Assembly (NCBI GenBank): GCA_964564035.1
Contig: CAZLZN010000002.1
Location: forward strand, 1 to 64,000
Direction: 5' to 3'
DNA: 64,000 bases
DNA from: JAHIGH01 sp964564035
Lineage (GTDB): Bacteria; Patescibacteriota; Microgenomatia; Levybacterales; UBA12049
Below, in pieces: positions 15,168 through 22,952 of this stretch (positions are counted from its first letter, which is position 1; the number at the start of each line of letters is the position of its first letter). The notes beneath the pieces were generated by a model. The model worked only from the letters and a program-made list of their open reading frames with translations, had not been told where the DNA came from and did not search any database. The translations under genes and the position numbers were made by a program.

Positions 15168-17026
15168 CTATAGTATCCTCTCCTATGATCAGGCAGTAAT
15201 TTTGCTATCCTTTTCATCACCATGTCGATGACAGACTCGTTAATTTTATCTCGAACCGATTTGTCCCGTGAATCGAGACTTTTCAACTGATCGGGCAATT
15301 CCGCATAAGCCCTTGTGAACAATCCGTCCGGATGAATAGGCTCTCCGAATGTAACTCTCGGTTTGGCAAAAGTCGGGATTGATTTGCCGACAGGCAGCAG
15401 ATCCTCCGCCCCCTCAATAGCAGTCGGCAGTAAATACTCCAGGTTTGGATTTTCAAAATATCTGGCGACAGAAGGTATTGCTTTCAGCAGTTTTTTACTT
15501 CTGCTTCTTGTCCCCTCCGCATAAAGTACAAATAAATGTCCCTTGTTCATTAGTCTGTTAATTTCCGAAAAACCTTTGAAATTTATCATCTGAGCCTTTC
15601 TTCTCTCCTCTTCGCTTATCTCCCCTTTTTCAGGTGTAGAAACCAGCACATGCGCGAACGCGTCGCTAAAGCACTTACCCAAAAATTCATTTTTGACTTT
15701 CATTCCAGCTATAAATATAATTCTGTCCGACAGATCCTTGTAGCCGCTTTCTTTCAGGGATTTTACTATGAGAGGGTGATCGGCGTGGCTCGAATGATTT
15801 GCCAGAACAATTGTGCTTTTGCCATTATTCAGGCTCTCTCTTATTTTTTTCAAATTATCTTGACCATGAATTTCCAGTTTTGTTGAAAACATACCCGTCA
15901 GTTTTTCTACAATGTACGTAATTACCGGACTCCGCGGAACAAGCGGTTTTTCACTCAGCCTCAAATAAGTATTCATTATCAGTTCTCTCTTGGCTGTTTG
16001 CTCCATATGATTAAGATCGATCCTTTCTTTTTCATGATCGGCAATAATATCAAGTATTACCTCATCGGCACTCGACCTGAGCCCGTGTTTGAGTCCCAGC
16101 TCAACAAAAGGCCTGTGATAATACTCTATTTCTGTAGGTTTGTTTTCGGCAATTTTGCGAAGTGCGGCAGGTGTTGTGTTATTGCGCCCCGCCGAGATTT
16201 GCATTGCGATGTACTTTCTGACGTATTTGCTGATACCAGGTTTAATATTTCTCGCGTATTTGAGAAGCCGGATATTGCTCCAGGATATGTCGGCAAATTG
16301 TATATTGGCCGAGTTCATAATTTCCAGCCGCTCTCTTAGCCCGTTAAATTCAAATTCATACAATTTTTCATCATTAAACGTTTCATAGGTCGTAAGCCCG
16401 GTAATAGAAGCGCTTGATCCCAGCAAATTGGTAACGAGCTTTGTCCACTCCATGGATTTATAATCGGAAAATATTTTTGTCTTGAATCCCGCCTGTTGGA
16501 ATAAGGCATCTGTTTGATTTACAAAATCCGTTTTACTGTTTTTTAATTCTCGATTTACTATCTCGGACAATGCAATTCTAAGTTTATTCCTGTTATATTG
16601 TGCGTACCCGTCCTGATCCCTCGATATGGTCGTAAACAAACTAGCCCTGATCAGGCTTACTTTTGTATTTTGAAATATCTTTAAAGCAATATCGGATACA
16701 TCCACTCCGTTTTGCGGCAATACCAAAATACATTCATTTTTTAAATAACCCTTCAGTATTTCGAGCAGCTCCGTAACAGGGTTTGGTGTCGCGGCTATTA
16801 CAATGTCGCATTTTGCACTCTTAAGATAGCTTAGATCGGGAACGATTTTAATCTCTGACGGGAAGAATTTGGTAAATTTTGGAATATATTTTTCTTTTAA
16901 TACTGTAACAACCTTTATGCCCTCTTTTTTTGATAAAGCATCAACAAACATTTGTCCTGTTTGCCCGGCTCCTCCGATTATGCAAATTGTCGTGCTTTCC
17001 TTGCTGTTTTCTCTCGTCATAGACAT
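15164..17026 (-). CDS. Fusion of a PanE/ApbA-like dehydrogenase with a PlsC-type acyltransferase
   Basis: A 620-residue two-domain protein. Residues about 10-340 follow the ketopantoate-reductase layout: Rossmann loop IGGAGQTGQMF, VLPQNGVD, and a C-terminal helical part with KPTEIEYYHRPFVELGLKHG. Residues about 380-600 are a 1-acylglycerol-3-phosphate acyltransferase: STIVLANHSSHADHPLIV (HX4D motif) and YAEGTRSRSKKL. I know of no standard enzyme with this pairing. A joint role in phospholipid synthesis, a hydroxyacid or DHAP reductase feeding the acyltransferase, is an inference. ACP and phosphopantetheinyl transferase genes are adjacent. Confidence 0.82.
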   Translation of the reverse strand: MSMTRENSKESTTICIIGGAGQTGQMFVDALSKKEGIKVVTVLKEKYIPKFTKFFPSEIKIVPDLSYLKSAKCDIVIAATPNPVTELLEILKGYLKNECILVLPQNGVDVSDIALKIFQNTKVSLIRASLFTTISRDQDGYAQYNRNKLRIALSEIVNRELKNSKTDFVNQTDALFQQAGFKTKIFSDYKSMEWTKLVTNLLGSSASITGLTTYETFNDEKLYEFEFNGLRERLEIMNSANIQFADISWSNIRLLKYARNIKPGISKYVRKYIAMQISAGRNNTTPAALRKIAENKPTEIEYYHRPFVELGLKHGLRSSADEVILDIIADHEKERIDLNHMEQTAKRELIMNTYLRLSEKPLVPRSPVITYIVEKLTGMFSTKLEIHGQDNLKKIRESLNNGKSTIVLANHSSHADHPLIVKSLKESGYKDLSDRIIFIAGMKVKNEFLGKCFSDAFAHVLVSTPEKGEISEEERRKAQMINFKGFSEINRLMNKGHLFVLYAEGTRSRSKKLLKAIPSVARYFENPNLEYLLPTAIEGAEDLLPVGKSIPTFAKPRVTFGEPIHPDGLFTRAYAELPDQLKSLDSRDKSVRDKINESVIDMVMKRIAKLLPDHRRGYYS

Positions 17027-17115
17027 TTTAGCTATAATCTATAAATTATCTCACTATTAAAAATCATAAACAAGCTCTTTTTAAATCCCAATTGCCGATA
17101 TCTATATTTGCCGTT

Positions 17116-17144
17116 TTGCCAAAACCCTAAAAAATTACTATACT
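17116..17144 (+). promoter_or_regulatory. Promoter of the GH125 gene
   Basis: TTGCCA (17116-17121), 17-bp spacer, TATACT (17139-17144). The ATG is at 17151, about where transcription should begin, so the mRNA is probably leaderless. Confidence 0.65.
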
Positions 17145-17150
17145 TAATAA

Positions 17151-18470
17151 ATGTCCGACTTCACACATTTAGTGAACCGCCCCGAAACCCAGGATAGATT
17201 GTTTATAAGTCAGGCAATTGAAGACGTAATAGGCGAAGTAGGCTCGCGAATTGCCGATGAAGACATCCGCCGCATATTTGTACAGTGTTTACCCAATACG
17301 CTCGATACAACCGTCCATTATTCCGAAAGCGAAAACGGTGAGCCCGATACTTTCGTGGTAACAGGCGATATTCCCGCCATGTGGCTGAGAGATTCGACCA
17401 GTCAGGTTTGGCCTTACTTGCGTTTTATAAATCGCGAAACCAATCTAAAAAATATGTTCATCGGCCTTATCAACAGGCAGACCAAAAGCGTCCTTATGGA
17501 TCCATACGCAAATGCCTTTGAAAAAGAAGAAGTATGGGAAAGAAAATATGAGCTCGACAGTCTATGTTCTTTCCTGAAATTATCGGCCGGATATTATATG
17601 CAGACTCAGGATTTAACCCCGTTTAATAATCTGTGGCTGCAGGCTGTCAACAAAATTCTCGAGGTAATTGTAATAGAGCAGTCTACTTTGAACAAACAAA
17701 ACCTGGATCTTATGTATCAGTTCAAAACCAAATCCGGTCATCTGCATCCGGCCGTTCGTATGAAGGGCTATGGTTATCCCGGCAAGCACTGCGGTCTCAG
17801 CCGAAGCGTATTCAGGCCTTCCGATGATGAATCGGTTTTCCCCTACATCATACCCGTCAATGCAATGGCCGTCGTAGCGCTCAGAGAAATCGCGCCGGTA
17901 CTGGAGAAAATAGAAGCTTACGAGGCGCAAAAAATGGCTCAAAAAATTTCCCGCGACATCGAGGAAGGTATAAAAAAATGGGGAATAATCGAACACCCGG
18001 TGTTGGGTAAGATTTACGCGTACGAAGTAGACGGCTTCGGCTCATCCTGCGTTATGGATGATCCTAATGTCCCGAGTCTTTTGAGCCTGCCCTATCTCGG
18101 TTTTCTCAAAAGCGATGACGAAGTCTACCAAAATACCAGAAAAATGGCTCTTAGCGAGTGGAATGGATTTTATTCCGAAGGATGCGAAGCCTGTGGAATT
18201 ACATCCCCCCATGTCGGAACTGTTGATCATTTTTGGCCGATGGCGACGATTGTGCAGGCAATTACCTCGACCAATGAAGAGGAGATCCTCGGGTGCCTAA
18301 AAATCCTTCAGGATACACACGCGGGTACATTTTTTATGCATGAAAGCGTTCACGTTGATGACCCTCACAAATTCAGCCGCCACTGGTTCTCCTGGGCCAA
18401 TTCTTTATTTGGAGAATTGATTTTGGAATTAGCAGAAAAAAACCCCGATATTCTCAAGGCAACAATTTAA
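17151..18470 (+). CDS. Glycoside hydrolase family 125 (exo-alpha-1,6-mannosidase-like)
   Basis: A 439-residue enzyme of the former DUF1237 family, whose studied members are metal-independent exo-alpha-1,6-mannosidases. Family blocks in order are TGDIPAMWLRDSTSQVWPY, PSDDESVFPYIIPVNAMAVV, DDPNVPSLLSLPYLGF, GITSPHVGTVDHFWPMATI and HESVHVDDPHKFSRHWFSWANS. There is no signal peptide, so it should act on mannosides inside the cell. The stop overlaps the convergent gene by 4 bp. The dolichyl-phosphate-mannose-like genes at 60.6-63.4 kb suggest mannose metabolism in this organism. Confidence 0.9.
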   Translation: MSDFTHLVNRPETQDRLFISQAIEDVIGEVGSRIADEDIRRIFVQCLPNTLDTTVHYSESENGEPDTFVVTGDIPAMWLRDSTSQVWPYLRFINRETNLKNMFIGLINRQTKSVLMDPYANAFEKEEVWERKYELDSLCSFLKLSAGYYMQTQDLTPFNNLWLQAVNKILEVIVIEQSTLNKQNLDLMYQFKTKSGHLHPAVRMKGYGYPGKHCGLSRSVFRPSDDESVFPYIIPVNAMAVVALREIAPVLEKIEAYEAQKMAQKISRDIEEGIKKWGIIEHPVLGKIYAYEVDGFGSSCVMDDPNVPSLLSLPYLGFLKSDDEVYQNTRKMALSEWNGFYSEGCEACGITSPHVGTVDHFWPMATIVQAITSTNEEEILGCLKILQDTHAGTFFMHESVHVDDPHKFSRHWFSWANSLFGELILELAEKNPDILKATI

Positions 18471-20086
18471 TTAAACTTCAAACTGCTCACGATTGAATCA
18501 AATACTTCCGAGTATTCCTGCAGAAAAACAGAATCTTTGGCCGTCATGCTTAATTCATAAAGCCGCACGTCCCGCTTCACCAAATAAACTATTTTTTGCT
18601 CCGTATAGCCGGGTACCGGGCGTATAGTTCTGTACTTAATAGTTTCAAATCCGTCAACAACCATATTATATAGTTTAGTCATATCCTCGCCCGTTTCCAG
18701 GTTTGATATTACGGTTCCCGGTGACACGCTGTCAATCCTGTCAAAATCAGAACCGAAATCTTGTTTAATAATTATATTAATTACCAGTTCGCCTGATTTA
18801 GTATTATTCACGTTCTTGTGGATTGTCAATGAGTTTCCGCTCCACGGATAAAGTTCCCAGTCTTTCGGATACCTGATGCTATATCCACCCTCTTTATTTT
18901 CTAGATTAATTGTATTGCTCTCTGCTTCCCGGCTGAATTGCCACGCGGTGTAAACAGATTCTATTCTGGGAAAACTGCTAAGCGCCTGAGACATAAAAGC
19001 AATATAGCCTATTACTCCGATAAAAATTGATGCGGTAAATATAAATCGCGATGAACTTTTGACTTCAATACTATCCCTTTGATCAGGCGCACTTGTCCGC
19101 AAGTAACGGTTAAATAGATAGACAAATAAAAATCCGGTATGCACGGCAATGGTCAGTCCATACAAAAACGCGAAGTCGGACAAATAAAATACCAGAAGCC
19201 ATATCAGCATCAGATTAGTCATGCCGTATAAAAGCGAGATAGCGAAAGCCTCAGGCAATCGATTTCTGTATACATGCGAAGAAATTATCAGTGAATCAAC
19301 TGTACCGCTATCTCTGACCGCCGCGGCATAAATTGCTCCTGTAAAAACTAGTAAAATATATATGGAACAGAATATCAAAAACAATGAAATTAAAACAATA
19401 AAATAAACTATTGGGAATTTAATAAACAATCCTATTCCTGATTGCGCGAAAACAAAAAACAAAAGATTTCCGGCGTGAAAAAGAAATAAAGAAATTGAAG
19501 CAAGAATGAATACAAGCAGCAAAAATAAAAGAATGACAGGATAAAAATTTTCAGCAGCCTTCAAATACGCGCCTGGCACACTTTGCTTATTGCCGCTCTG
19601 ATTTAGGGAAATATATCTGATCAGTCCGGCTTCAATAAATACATATACCAATAAAATCGGCACAATAAACAGCACAAAAAGTTCTTTATTGCTATTGAGC
19701 AAATTTATAAGCATTGCGCTTAAAGGAAAAAAAACTAAGATAATTACAATTTGTATTGGCAAATATTTCTTGACAAGCATTAATACGCCTGCAATCAGTA
19801 AAATATAACTGTGGATAATCGGTACTTTGTAGCTTCTGACAGCTGCTTTATTTGTAGCATCAATAAGATTTTGAGTTTTTTTGGATTTATATTCCTTTTG
19901 AATATAGTTTAAGCTTGCATTGTACCCCTTCTTTTCAATATTTCCTATGTCGTAGAAAACTTTGCCATTAACGATGTTTTTAGATAAGTACTCTTCCGTA
20001 GATTCATAAAACCTCTCATAATTTTCTGAAAAATTTGAAAAAAATTTAAAAATACCTAAAAAAAATGAAGCAAGTGCGGATACCAT
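18467..20086 (-). CDS. Large multi-span membrane protein with an extracytoplasmic PsbP-like C-terminal domain
   Basis: A 539-residue protein. After an amphipathic N-terminal 80 residues, about ten hydrophobic spans run to residue 370 (the last at about 350-366). The C-terminal 155 residues are soluble and start GGYSIRYPKDWELYPW, the pattern of PsbP/DUF1795-like domains found in many exported proteins (YPxDW). The protein ends in a beta-rich region (VRLYELSMTAKD). I do not recognise the membrane part. Probably transcribed alone. Confidence 0.62.
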   Translation of the reverse strand: MVSALASFFLGIFKFFSNFSENYERFYESTEEYLSKNIVNGKVFYDIGNIEKKGYNASLNYIQKEYKSKKTQNLIDATNKAAVRSYKVPIIHSYILLIAGVLMLVKKYLPIQIVIILVFFPLSAMLINLLNSNKELFVLFIVPILLVYVFIEAGLIRYISLNQSGNKQSVPGAYLKAAENFYPVILLFLLLVFILASISLFLFHAGNLLFFVFAQSGIGLFIKFPIVYFIVLISLFLIFCSIYILLVFTGAIYAAAVRDSGTVDSLIISSHVYRNRLPEAFAISLLYGMTNLMLIWLLVFYLSDFAFLYGLTIAVHTGFLFVYLFNRYLRTSAPDQRDSIEVKSSSRFIFTASIFIGVIGYIAFMSQALSSFPRIESVYTAWQFSREAESNTINLENKEGGYSIRYPKDWELYPWSGNSLTIHKNVNNTKSGELVINIIIKQDFGSDFDRIDSVSPGTVISNLETGEDMTKLYNMVVDGFETIKYRTIRPVPGYTEQKIVYLVKRDVRLYELSMTAKDSVFLQEYSEVFDSIVSSLKFN

Positions 20087-20124
20087 TAATTATATTGTTC
20101 TATTATGGCTGTAAAAAGTCAAGT

Positions 20125-20159
20125 AAAAAACCCTCCCGCGATTAAGTGAGAGGGTTTTT
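20125..20159. terminator. Bidirectional rho-independent terminator
   Basis: AAAAACCCTC and GAGGGTTTTT form a stem around a CCGCGATTAAGTGA loop, with A-runs and T-runs on both sides. On the minus strand it sits about 20 bp after the DUF5679 stop and precedes the start of the next minus-strand gene. Confidence 0.85.
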
Positions 20160-20177
20160 CTAAATTTCCCAAAAAAT

Positions 20178-20321
20178 TTATTTTGCGCCGATTTTGTACA
20201 TTCCTGTTCCGCAAGTCGGACACTTTGCTTTCAAAGCCGGTTTGCCATTTTTCATGGTAACCTTTTCTGGGTTATCTACTTCTTTTTTTGCTCTGCATTT
20301 TACGCAATACATTGATGCCAT
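20178..20321 (-). CDS. DUF5679-type small zinc ribbon protein
   Basis: A 47-residue protein, MASMYCVKCRAKKEV... with CVKC at residues 6-9 and CPTC at 34-37, giving a four-cysteine zinc ribbon that ends GTGMYKIGAK. This matches the DUF5679 family common in CPR genomes. A very strong ribosome site, AGGAGGTGAT, lies seven bases before the ATG at 20321. The gene is followed by an intrinsic terminator, so it is probably a highly translated unit. Function unknown; nucleic-acid binding is plausible for such ribbons. Confidence 0.85.
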   Translation of the reverse strand: MASMYCVKCRAKKEVDNPEKVTMKNGKPALKAKCPTCGTGMYKIGAK

Positions 20322-20360
20322 TATAATATCACCTCCTCTCCCGCCAATTAATTCTAAGCG

Positions 20361-20627
20361 TCAAAAAATAACTAAAAATAAAATATATTCGGCAATAATT
20401 ATCCCCGTTGTTAAAAGCACCGTCTTAGTCAGATCTGATACCAGGTAGGAATAGCCCGTTGTGGCGATTGCCGCATTTTTATTTATCGCCGCAGGAGGAG
20501 TGTCGGTTTCGGATTTTACATAACTATGAGTAGCTATAGAGGGCGCTGATTTTGCGGCCGGTATTTCAATTTTGCGCCTTTTGTCTGCGGATATTTTTTG
20601 TTCCTTTGTCTTTTTCTTTTTAGGCAT
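20361..20627 (-). CDS. Small tail-anchored protein
   Basis: An 88-residue protein: a strongly basic N-terminus (MPKKKKTKEQKISADKRRK), a Ser/Ala/Pro-rich linker, and a single C-terminal membrane span (TVLLTTGIIIAEYILFLVIF). The topology suggests a cytoplasmic basic head on the membrane, which could bind nucleic acid or ribosomes. No family recognised. It is followed by the DUF5679 gene in the same direction, and its promoter overlaps that of the divergent DUF4446 gene. Confidence 0.62.
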   Translation of the reverse strand: MPKKKKTKEQKISADKRRKIEIPAAKSAPSIATHSYVKSETDTPPAAINKNAAIATTGYSYLVSDLTKTVLLTTGIIIAEYILFLVIF

Positions 20628-20637
20628 GAATGTGCCT

Positions 20638-20678
20638 AGATTACACTATTGACACGCACGCTGTCAAGAGGCTAATAT
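20638..20678. promoter_or_regulatory. Divergent promoters sharing overlapping -35 regions
   Basis: Plus strand: TTGACA (20649-20654), 18 bp, TAATAT (20673-20678). Minus strand: TTGACA (20667-20662), 18 bp, TAATCT (20643-20638). Each -35 box lies in the other promoter's spacer, creating an apparent TTGACA-N7-TGTCAA palindrome. Both -10 boxes lie about 11-12 bases from their start codons. Confidence 0.6.
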
Positions 20679-20690
20679 GGCTTTATACCT

Positions 20691-21167
20691 ATGGAATTCT
20701 TCGGAATAATTATAGTTCTCCAGATAATAATCTTAATTTGGCTTGGTTTGGTAACCTTTTATCTTAGAAGATCTATGGAGCATTATAACATGCTTACAAA
20801 TGGAATTTCCAAAAAAACTTTGACCGATTTTCTGGAAAAATTGTCTGGTGAAGTAAATTTATCCAAAAAGCATATTGCGTCCCTTATTGGGCGTTGTGAT
20901 ACAATTGAAAAAGACCAAAAATTCTTTTTGCAAAAAATCGGTTTTCTCAGATTCAATCCCTTCAAGGACACAGGCGGTGATCAGAGTTTTATCTTGACTC
21001 TGGCTGACGCAAACGATACGGGAATCGTGATGACCGGTTTATACACCAGGTCAGGAGTACGAATGTATATTAAGCGTGTACGCAACGGCAAAGGAATAGA
21101 GCACGAGCTGTCCGATGAAGAGCAAAAAGCTCTGAACGGCTCAAGAAATCAAATTCATGCAAAATAA
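20691..21167 (+). CDS. DUF4446 family protein, single N-terminal membrane anchor
   Basis: A 158-residue protein with an N-terminal span (residues 3-25), a helical middle, and the DUF4446 core RFNPFKDTGGDQSFILTLADANDTGIVMTGLYTRSGVRMYIKRV. The C-terminus (HELSDEEQKAL) is also typical. The family is widespread in Firmicutes and CPR, with unknown function. The stop overlaps the next gene by 11 bp. Confidence 0.87.
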   Translation: MEFFGIIIVLQIIILIWLGLVTFYLRRSMEHYNMLTNGISKKTLTDFLEKLSGEVNLSKKHIASLIGRCDTIEKDQKFFLQKIGFLRFNPFKDTGGDQSFILTLADANDTGIVMTGLYTRSGVRMYIKRVRNGKGIEHELSDEEQKALNGSRNQIHAK

Positions 21168-22338
21168 ATTTTTAAAACCGGTTATATTATTATTAGCATT
21201 CCTGCTTTCCGGCGGGATCTCTTATTTTTTCTTCTCAAGCCGTATATTGCCCGGCGCTGATTTGCTTACACAAACACCGGAACAGACAGGTAAACAGACT
21301 TCTGCAGGCAACGATTATGAGGCGCTGACTTTTGATCCTAACCATCCCGCGACAGAAGAATGTCCGCTGAATGGCGTAAAATACGGCAAAGATCAAAAAG
21401 ACTGGTGGACTAAACACAGGCCGCTTGGCGTTATGATCGAGAATCATCTCGAGTCGAGGCCTCAATCAGGCGTTTATTTCGCTGATGTTGTTTATGAAGC
21501 AGTCGCCGAAGGCGGTATCACGAGATTCTTATCCGTATTCTATTGTCAGGATGCTGGCATAATTGGGCCGGTCCGTTCGGCTAGAACTTATTTTCTTGAC
21601 TTCATATCTGAATACGGAGAAAATCCGCTATATGCCCACGTAGGTGGAGCCAATACTCCGGGTCCGGCAAATGCTCTCGGCCAGATCGAGGATTATGGAT
21701 GGTCAGCCTACAATGACCTTAACCAGTTTTCTATTGGCTATCCCACTTTTTGGCGCGATCAAACCAGGCTCGGGCGCAATGTTGCTACCGAGCACACAAT
21801 GTATTCGACGACTACCAAATTATGGGATTTCGCCAAAAAAAGAAAATTAACCAATGTCGACGAAGACGGTGCTTCATGGGATGTGGATTTTACCAGGTAT
21901 TCCTTCAAAGAAGATAAGCCGGTACAAAAACCCGAAGCATCCGGAATAAATCTTGGCTTTTGGGACAATGCCTCCTACGTAGTCGATTGGGTCTATGACT
22001 CCAAAACCAACTCCTATCTCAGGCAAAACGGCGGAGAAGATCATATGGACAGAAATACCAAAAAACAGCTGAATGCCAAAAACGTTGTGGTTTTATTTAT
22101 GAAAGAAAGCAACGCCAACGACGGATACGAAAACAACGCACATCTTTTATATGGTACCAAAGGCACAGGCAAGGCTCTGGTATTTCAGGATGGCCGCGAA
22201 ATAAACGCGACCTGGAAAAAAGCCGGCAGAACCGACAGGACAATTCTGACAGACAGTTCAGGCAATGATATCAGCTTTAATCGTGGTCAAATATGGTTCG
22301 AAATAGTCCCTTCGGATAGTGTAGTAAAAACAAATTAA
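21157..22338 (+). CDS. DUF3048 domain (YerB-like) exported protein
   Basis: A 393-residue protein with an N-terminal signal or anchor (VILLLAFLLSGGISYFFFSS) and the DUF3048 signature RPLGVMIENHLESRPQSGV..YEAVAEGGITRFLSVFYCQ..IGPVRSARTYFLDF. B. subtilis YerB is the reference member, a lipoprotein; here there is no clear lipobox. It probably acts in the envelope, function unknown. It is translationally linked to the DUF4446 gene. Confidence 0.87.
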   Translation: MQNKFLKPVILLLAFLLSGGISYFFFSSRILPGADLLTQTPEQTGKQTSAGNDYEALTFDPNHPATEECPLNGVKYGKDQKDWWTKHRPLGVMIENHLESRPQSGVYFADVVYEAVAEGGITRFLSVFYCQDAGIIGPVRSARTYFLDFISEYGENPLYAHVGGANTPGPANALGQIEDYGWSAYNDLNQFSIGYPTFWRDQTRLGRNVATEHTMYSTTTKLWDFAKKRKLTNVDEDGASWDVDFTRYSFKEDKPVQKPEASGINLGFWDNASYVVDWVYDSKTNSYLRQNGGEDHMDRNTKKQLNAKNVVVLFMKESNANDGYENNAHLLYGTKGTGKALVFQDGREINATWKKAGRTDRTILTDSSGNDISFNRGQIWFEIVPSDSVVKTN

Positions 22339-22376
22339 ACTTGCTATAATATTTTTTATTAATACTGCCTCCTAAA

Positions 22377-22952
22377 ATGCTATCAGATATTATTACATCT
22401 AAAACAAGGATAAAACTGCTGAATGTTTTTTTGACCAAACCCGACCAAATGCTCCATGTTAGAGAGTGCGTGCGCAGAACAGAAGAAGAAATCAATGCAG
22501 TACGACGCGAATTGATCTTCCTTGAAAAAAAAGGAATTTTTCAGAAAGAACCAAGAGCTAACAGGATATATTATTCTCTTTCCAAAGAATATCCTTTTTA
22601 CAATGACCTGCTGAGGATTGGTATAAAAACGATAGGACTGGGCGCTGAAATTCTAAAAAACCGTGTTAAGCTTGGCAAAATTAAATTTGCAATGTTTTCC
22701 GGTAAATTTGTAAGACGCATCAAAGAGTCCCCTGAAGACGTCGATCTGATTGTGGTCGGCACAATAGTTCTTCCGGAGCTTGGTATACTCGTCCGTAGCG
22801 AAGAAGCTCGTCTCGGATCTGAAATAAACTACACCGCTATGACAGAGGAAGAGTTCAAATTCCGAAAGCAAAGAAACGATCCTTTTTTAGTGAATATTCT
22901 AAATGGAACACGTCTGATGCTGATCGGCGATGAGGAGGCTATGCTTTCATGA
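22377..22952 (+). CDS. Winged-helix protein fused to a nucleotidyltransferase-like domain
   Basis: A 191-residue protein. Residues 1-75 form an ArsR/MarR-like winged helix (KTRIKLLNVFLTKPDQMLHVRECVRR...YYSLSKEYPF). Residues 95-185 look like a reduced DNA-polymerase-beta-type nucleotidyltransferase (FSGKFVRRIKESPEDVDLIVVG), keeping one D-x-D pair but without the usual GSxARG loop. Similar fusions are frequent in CPR genomes. The stop overlaps secD (ATGA type), so it is part of the sec operon. Its target is unknown. Confidence 0.7.
   Translation: MLSDIITSKTRIKLLNVFLTKPDQMLHVRECVRRTEEEINAVRRELIFLEKKGIFQKEPRANRIYYSLSKEYPFYNDLLRIGIKTIGLGAEILKNRVKLGKIKFAMFSGKFVRRIKESPEDVDLIVVGTIVLPELGILVRSEEARLGSEINYTAMTEEEFKFRKQRNDPFLVNILNGTRLMLIGDEEAMLS

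Noticed and set aside
20649..20667. TTGACA-N7-TGTCAA palindrome as a repressor operator
   Set aside because: Each arm is a consensus -35 box with an 18-bp spacer to its own -10 box; two divergent promoters explain the symmetry fully.
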